Shown: positions 58,097 through 64,000 of the stretch, one piece after another
How positions within the stretch are numbered: the first letter of the stretch is position 1
Layout of the letters: every line of letters starts with the position of its first letter
Position numbers and translations under genes: made by a program
From: Planoprotostelium fungivorum
Lineage: Eukaryota > Evosea > Variosea > Cavosteliida > Cavosteliaceae
DNA length: 64,000 nucleotides
Direction: 5' to 3'
NCBI GenBank assembly: GCA_003024175.1
Contig: MDYQ01000139.1
Location: 1-64,000 of the forward strand
The notes under the pieces: model-generated
Database searches by the model: none
The model's input: the letters and a program-made list of their open reading frames with translations, nothing else
Told to the model about the DNA's origin: nothing

Positions 58097-61000
58097 TCAA
58101 AGTCCATCTTCCTTCTCCATCTCATCTTCCTTCGGTCCTCCCTCCTTCTCTGCGATCGTCGCACCTTCCTCCGGAATGACCTCCATGTTCGAATCATCTT
58201 TGTTCTGTCCATCCTGCGGGGGCTCAGCCTGACCTCTCTTAGCTCCTCCAGCCTCTGTCTGTGATCTCACCTTCTCTCTCTTCTTTCCCACTGTGAGAGC
58301 GGCCACACAGTTGTTCTCGTCGATGAATTGGAGGTACTTCTTCCAATTCTCGTCGTTCTCCAGGGTGTCGCGGTTGCCGATGACGATGACTGCACTCTTG
58401 GCTCGAGTCAAGGCCACGTTGAGACGTCTCCAGTCCTTCAAGAAACCGACCTGAATGGAGGTTTAGAGGTGCTCATGTGATGATGTGTCGAAAGAATAAA
58501 ATAGAATAAATCTCACCTTCTTCTTCGAATTGGAACGGACGGTGGAGAAGATAATGACTTCCTTCTCTCTACCCTGGAAACCATCGATTGATTGTACGTT
58601 CAAATGGTGATATCTCGTTCTCCTTCAGCTTCCTCCACTTTTCACCTCTCACCTGCCCCCGGCGTCCCTGCTTCCCTGCTTCTTCTCCATCATGTCGTTG
58701 ATCAATTTGACTTGCCCACTGTACTGGTTTCAATTCCCACTCCCTGCGTTTTTTTCTCACCTGTAGGGAGTGAGCACGCCGATCTGTCGTGCTCCGTATT
58801 CTCCACAGTCCAACAGTTGATTGACGATCTTGATCACCATCATCGCTTCCTTTCGGTTCGATTTACTCTTGCTCGCGTTCGATTTCTCTTCCATGGTCTA
58901 CTTTCCGTCAATTTTCCGTCGTACGATGGGATTTAAGGTTTAAAAAGACTCACATAGTTTTGGACGAAAGCGATGGGAACGTTCGTGTTGGGCCAGGTGA
59001 AGCCTCTCGGCAAGGTCTTACCGTCCCCACCGATGCCGTTCTGAATTTTCCCGGAATAAAACTGCTCGTTGGGAAATTTCGCGATCATAGGATGCATACT
59101 ACCCCCGTCAGTCGCGTCCCGCGAATCGCAGATTCGAGGCGTCTCACCGGTATTGGATCTGCAGCATCTGCGTGGCGACACCTCGATCGATCATTCTCTG
59201 GTACAGAGACAGGCCGAGACCTTGATCCTTCGCCCTCTCTGAAGTGACTGTGGGTGGCAGCTGAAAGTGGTCCCCCAGCATGATCAAATGTTCGCAGTGC
59301 TTCACGAGAGCACACATACTGGAGGGCTCCGTGGCTTGAGTCGACTCTGAGGCGAGTCAGCGAGTTTTCGCGTGGGAGGTTGGTTTTAGGGTTTAACTCA
59401 CCGTCGATGACGACTACGGGAAATTTCCTGTCCTTGAGGAGGTCATCACCACAACCGATACACGTGGCACAGATGACGTTCGTGTTCCTCAGAACACTCT
59501 CTCGGATCGTTTTCTGTGGGGGGTCAGGGCGGGAGATTCGAATTTCAAATTTCACCTCCAACTTGCGAACGGAGCGTTGGTGGACTTGGATCTCCTTGTC
59601 CAAATCTTCCGATGATCCGTTCTGCTGTTGCTCTGCCTGCAGGAGAGACAGTTCCCGCCTGAATTTTCTTCAACTTTTCTCCAAACATTCTCTACCCCAC
59701 CTGTGTTCCAATAATTTGGGCCACAGGGAGTGCTTGAGCGATTGACCTTCGATCGACATCTCCCTCAGTTCTTCACGAATTTTCACCGGTTTTCCCACAC
59801 GTAAGCAAGAGATACCCTGATCACTCAACTTCTCCATCAAGTTGTCAATGGCAACGTTCGTGTCTCCCGCGCAGAGGATGGGAATCTTCTTCTGAAGTTT
59901 CCTGTTGATATCTACAAGTGCTTTGATGAGATGCACGGCGGTGTGTGTCTTTCCTGTACCGGGAGGTCCCTGGTATACGTCAGATTCAAATCGTCTCGAG
60001 CGTGGAAGAATAAAATACTTTAAAATAGGACGTATGGAGGACGAGTGCTCACCTGGATGAGAGCTAATCTGCGTCGGAGGGCGAATAGAATGGTCTCTCT
60101 CTGACTGTCGTTCAACAGCCATCGGTCAAAATCTTCGGGCATAACGGCCTCCAATTTAGTATCACCCAGAGTGCTTCATCATCATCAGCAACAGGATCAC
60201 ATCACATTATGACATCACATCTAATCACATCACATCTAATCACATCACATCTCGTCACATCACATCTAATCACATCACATCATCAAAACACGATCAGGAT
60301 GAGACGACTCACGTGGGTGGTTGTGAGGCCCACGCTTCGTAATCGGTGACGTGGCCGACGATAAGCTCTTTGAGATGGCAAGTGGCCTTGAAGTTCTTGC
60401 TACGATTGCAGAAGATCTCCAGGGCTGTCTTCATTCGATCGTAAGTCACTCGGTTGGCTGATTTGTCGATACGCTGAGAGGCGTCAGATGAATAAAAGCA
60501 AATAAAACAATTTCGATGAGTGATGAGAATGGATGGGATGGACTGACCCATAGCTTCTTCTCTAGATCAGAAGGTGGCTTGTTGAAGACGATGGAGATGT
60601 ATGTCTTTGACTTCTCAGAGATGTGACCGTCCATGATCGAGGCCGTCATTGGATTCTCGTGAGACAGAGAGATCATCACCATGTCTCCACGGTTGAACTT
60701 GTGGAATGGGAGTTCGCCTTGAAAGGTTGAGTGGCTCATCTTGACAGAATGCATCACCTTCATCTTCGGTGGTGAATTTGCAAGAGTATTCGTTAAAGAG
60801 CTCCTTGTCTATGCGGCCTTGTAGTTGTGTGAGGACGACTCCTTCCTTTTGTAATTGTGCCAAGCTGTCCTTTCCCTTTCAGATCGTCAATCATCGCCGA
60901 TGTGATCTCGAATGGACAAACCTTCCCGAATCGAGTCTTGACTTCTTCTAGTTCGTCCTCCAGTACCAAATCGATGAGATGCTTGTACTTCTCAAAGTAT

Positions 61001-61370
61001 TCCTGAGCGTCTTGAGTGGATTGGACAATGATTCACCTCACCTGCTCGTATTTCAGGAGCTCCACGCCGGTGATCTGAGGTACACCAGGTAAAACTTTGT
61101 GCTCTGCAGGTGTGAGAGGTGCAGGGTGTCCCAGATGCAATCCGAGACGCACAGCTCTCTCATTCAGGAGGGCAGCTAATCTTCCATGTCTGTCATAAGT
61201 CTGTTTCCTGTGTCAGAAGAGAGAGGCATGGTGAAATAGAGTATGAGATCAGATCATGTATTATGATGGTCGAACGGGCCAGATGCAGCGGAATAAGAGG
61301 ATTGACTCACGCCACGTTCGATCAATGGTTCGGAAACGGCTACTAAAGGTCTCTTCCTCTGCATCTCCAT
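58097..61370 (-). CDS. UPF1/IGHMBP2-like superfamily 1 RNA/DNA helicase
   Basis: The start at 61370 (MEMQRKRPLVAVSEPLIERG) leads into a helical region (QTYDRHGRLAALLNERAVRL) and a 1B-like beta-barrel (FNRGDMVMISLSHENPMTAS). The motor follows: the Walker A is GPPGTGKTHTAVHLIKAL (about 59.95 kb), then PILCAGDTNVAIDNLMEKL, motif II VVVIDESTQATEP (joined over an intron at about 59.4 kb), LIMLGDHFQLPPTV, then RMHPMIAKFPNEQFY. Near the C-terminus is LNVALTRAKSAVIVIGNRDT, followed by an acidic tail ending MEKEDGL. The motif II wording is that of UPF1 (DESMQATEP). The Cys-His domain of UPF1 is absent, so it is an IGHMBP2-style relative. A role in RNA decay or translation is inferred. About 14 introns. 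Confidence 0.88.
60206..60292. repeat. Intronic microsatellite, TCACATCACATCTAA-type
   Basis: About five imperfect copies of a 15-base unit (atcacatcacatcta) lie in an intron of the helicase gene, built from TCACA/ATCAC words. Confidence 0.75.
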
Positions 61371-61925
61371 GATGAAGAGGGTATATTTATGTGCAAAGGT
61401 CCTCTACCCTTCAGTGGACAGTGCTGATCACTTCAGGGGTTTAGACAATGGTAGAGGGGGTCAGATCGAGTTCTTCCGATTTTCTATTGCGATCAACTTG
61501 AAATGAAATGATGATTCCGCGAAGTGTCTTCGCTTTGAAAAAAGTACGAAAAGTGGGTTTTAGGGTTTAGCAAATGGACCATTTCGGTCGCATCGAGCGC
61601 TTCGTCTAATGCGATTCATGGGTGAGAAAGGTGACGTCTTTCGAGGTGAAGAGTGAAAATAAGAAGGTGGTTATGTGATTCGTATTGACACAAATGTCTT
61701 TCTCTTAATCACTATTCATTCTTATAACTCCACAAATTGATGGATGTGATAAGATATTCATGTTACCAATGATGAAGCGCCAAAGATGATAGGATTCACC
61801 ACATGAAGAACTTGTATGATTCACATCGGCTTCGTCTAAACTACTCTCGTTTCGTTCGATTCTAACGGAAACACCTTCCGTCCCTCTTGTTTCCATCCTC
61901 CATCGATCACACACACATCCATCAT
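61371..61925. other. Intergenic region with TTTAGGG words
   Basis: No gene is seen. It holds the helicase promoter and the 3' end of the pseudokinase gene. The word gttttagggtttag near 61.56 kb resembles a telomere repeat but occurs singly. Confidence 0.4.
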
Positions 61926-64000
61926 TTATTTCTCGTGGAATGGATTACTCTTTGTAGCCGCCACATACATCCCGTTCGAATTGGTCGTCATCAGAGCATC
62001 CGTCTGATACTGGTTCTCATCGAACACAACTTCCTTGGTCGATCCCTTCTCAGAATCCTGCGGCACGTCTTCCATCAGCATCTTCAGAACGGTTCGGATG
62101 TTCGCTCTCCTCTTCCTCTCTTTCACGCTGTCGCACATCACGATGATGTTGGTGATGATGATGGTCTCTCACCATTCCCGGAAAATGTTTGGGTAAGGTG
62201 ATGACCAAGTGTGGGAGGGTGTGGGGCCTTCAGACTTGGAGATTTGGACTCTGACGTCATCCTCTTCACTGTCGCAGTATGGAATCGCACCCCCCTCCAT
62301 ACACTCGTAGATCATGATGCCAAACGACCACACGTCGCTCTGCTCTCGTGAGTTTCAAACGAACGAAACGCTCCCACCTGCACTGTACACCTCCCTTCCT
62401 TCAGTACTTCGGGTGCCTGTGATGACGTCAGCGTGACGTCACGACACGTCATCACTCACCGTCCACCTCAGGGCCAGTTGTCTCACTTGCTTCTCTTCGA
62501 TGGTGCACGGTGAACAACACGAACCGAACGAGCAGACTTTTCCTCTCAGGTCTCCTCCTTCTTGGTAGAGGAGAACGGAGGAAGCGGTGAGGTTGCAGTG
62601 GACCATGTTCATCTCTTCCATGTAGCGTAGAGCGGATGCAACGTCGATGATTCTGTTGAGATGATGAGCGGTGATGATGAGTGATGTGATAATAGTCGAT
62701 GGTTGTTGTAGATGAAAAATGATTTTCGGTCGAATTTCGCACTTTCGTGATGACGATGATGAAGGATGAGGATTGTTATGGTATTCAAATGTCTCTCCAC
62801 TTACACTCTGGTGAGGCTATGATCATCACAACCCTTCTTCGCGTAATCAAAAAGTGAACCCGAAGGCATGTGACCCAAAACGAGATAATCGTGATCATCC
62901 GTGTAAGTAGACAAGAACTGGACGATATTGGGATGTCTCAATTTCTACCCAGTATCAATCTAAGAGAAATTCCACGGAAATTTCACCAGATAAGCATTCA
63001 ACTCCCTGTCGTTCTTCTGAGAGTCTGCTCCCGTCGTTCTCTTCAAGGCCACCTGCCTCCGTCAGCATTTTCATCGAAATTTCGAGTTACGTACGAAGCT
63101 ACCGGTATCAGGATAACCAATGTAGACTCTCCCGGCGATGACATCACCCACTCGGATGCTGTTCTTCTCGTGTTTGTGTCCCTTCACTCCTAATTCGATC
63201 TCGCTCGCCCCACTCTGTCTCTTCTTCTTTCTATACACATCCGTTCAGTGAGTGAAGCGAAATTTCGACGAGATTCACCTCAATACGAGGAATACGATGA
63301 CGAGGGAGAGAAGGATCAATAGACAGGCGCCAGCGACGGCGGGTGCGACGATGTAGATGAGAGGTGTACTACTCTTTTCTTCTCTCTGGCTAATTGGAAC
63401 GACCTTCGGCACGACACCCACGGAGAAATTTGTCAGATGATTCGTGGAGCAGATGACTGTCTCGTTGTTTGCCGTCGATATCGTGGTGACATTATCCCAC
63501 GAGTTTGAAATTTCGTCGAAATACATGCAGTTGTAGTCTGTACGTAAGTCAGGGGTGGGTAACCATGGTGACGAGATAATTACCCGAAGAGGGAGGGAGG
63601 GGGAGGGAGGGAATGATGGTGAGGAGGATGGGATTTCTCGTGTTTTTGACGGAAATTTCGTTACCATCGGAGTCGGTCACGGAGAGTCCGATGATATCAG
63701 AATATCTTTGACATTTCATCAGACGTGCTCTCGATGATCGGTGTGATGGTCGATGTGATGATCGATGTGATGATCGATGTGATCGATGACTCACAGAGGC
63801 GTCTGAGATAGAGAAGACAAAGCATTGTTCGCCGTCGTAGACAACAAAACACTGGCTCTCTGTCCACCTTGCAATATCTCCTTCACCAAATCACCTCCCA
63901 CGTTAACTCTGACCGCATCTGCCTTCAAGCTGACGTTCCCACTACTCCCGTCGACCTGTCACTTGTCACATGTCATTCGATCGTAAGGCTCCCACCCTGA
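61926..64000 (-). CDS. Receptor-like pseudokinase with GPS/GAIN-like ectodomain, 3' part
   Basis: The gene enters from the right edge. Extracellular exons carry a beta-rich region (VSLKADAVRVNVGGDLVKEI; IGLSVTDSDGNEISV) and a GPS-like motif: YNCMYFDEISNSWDN, then VICSTNHLTNFSVG, with the HL-T cleavage tripeptide intact. A transmembrane helix follows (PLIYIVAPAVAGACLLILLS). The kinase-like domain has IRVGDVIAGRVYIGYPDTGS and the Lys motif VALKR. Its catalytic loop is MVHCNLTASSVLL, so the HRD Asp is Asn. DFG is CSFG, with the Asp replaced by Ser. APEVLKEGR and DVWSFGIMIYECMEGG are normal. Catalytic activity is therefore doubtful. The tail ends NPFHEK with TAA in AATAAA. It resembles tyrosine-kinase-like receptors. 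Confidence 0.82.
63731..63787. repeat. Intronic tandem repeat, gatcgatgtgat unit
   Basis: About four to five copies of a 12-base unit (gatcgatgtgat, the first variant gatggtcgatgt) lie in an intron of the receptor pseudokinase gene. Confidence 0.8.

Noticed and set aside
60206-60292. Regular repeats that could be mistaken for a CRISPR array
   Set aside because: Units are 15 bases of TCACA words with no spacers, inside a eukaryotic intron.
59370-61575. TTTTAGGGTTTA words as telomeric repeats or an internal telomere
   Set aside because: Each occurs once, without tandem copies, in an intron and an intergenic gap.
1-64000. Retroelement or large DNA-virus-derived genes
   Set aside because: I found no reverse transcriptase, integrase, transposase, capsid or packaging ATPase motifs in any frame; ankyrin-like F-box genes alone are not evidence of viral origin.

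Overview
The window looks like nuclear DNA of a gene-dense, intron-rich unicellular eukaryote. About 28 genes lie on both strands, often tens to a few hundred bases apart. Most are broken by several introns of roughly 35-70 bases that begin mostly GTGAG and end CAG. The gene set (SUZ12, C9orf72, SCFD2, an At4g15545-type coiled-coil protein, a GPS-bearing receptor pseudokinase, F-box/ankyrin-like proteins, CGVCGG-type cysteine repeats) suggests a free-living amoebozoan, perhaps a protosteloid/variosean amoeba. That placement is inference; no marker rRNA is present.

Layout. 1-2838 (-): 5' part of a secreted cysteine-repeat protein running off the left edge. 3771-9553 (-): a molybdo-flavoenzyme of the xanthine dehydrogenase/aldehyde oxidase family, apparently joined in frame to an upstream WW domain. 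9647-12545 (+): CBM20-GDPD glycerophosphodiesterase. 12827-14543 (-): PX protein. 14774-15996 (+): NKAP splicing factor. 16005-17166 (-): At4g15545-like protein. 17239-20800 (-): CLC exchanger. 21.4-24.2 kb: two tRNA-Lys(CTT) genes flank a secreted metalloprotease/B-lectin gene. 24322-28002 (-): F-box protein and the Polycomb subunit SUZ12. 28095-33907 (+): amino-acid permease, F-box/Yippee protein and an unknown protein. 34005-35005 (+): METTL21-like methyltransferase. 35224-35843 (-): copy A of an orphan family whose copy B is at 57250-57929. 36759-38805 (+): isoaspartyl peptidase and an Mpv17-like protein. 39653-43342 (-): small secreted protein and a purple acid phosphatase. 43443-45305 (+): M20 amidohydrolase. 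45370-47592 (-): NDUFA5, a third tRNA-Lys, and an APT-like hydrolase without its nucleophile. 47782-50474 (+): SCFD2. 50509-51294 (-): AP sigma. 51522-52079 (+): OB-fold protein. 52145-52843 (-): RPS19. 53098-55146 (+): C9orf72. 58097-61370 (-): UPF1-like helicase. 61926-64000 (-): receptor pseudokinase off the right edge.

Most of the genes are unrelated housekeeping or trafficking genes rather than a functional cluster. Endolysosomal and trafficking functions recur (CLC, C9orf72, SCFD2, AP sigma, PX). I found no prokaryote-like operon, CRISPR array, prophage, or recognisable retroelement coding sequence. The most unusual observations are the WW-molybdoenzyme junction, the Ser-to-Glu APT-like protein, the GPS-linked receptor pseudokinase, the orphan gene pair that differs by one intron, a 138-bp foldback element at 46.2 kb, stop codons embedded in AATAAA, and a recurrent ATTTTATT motif inside introns.
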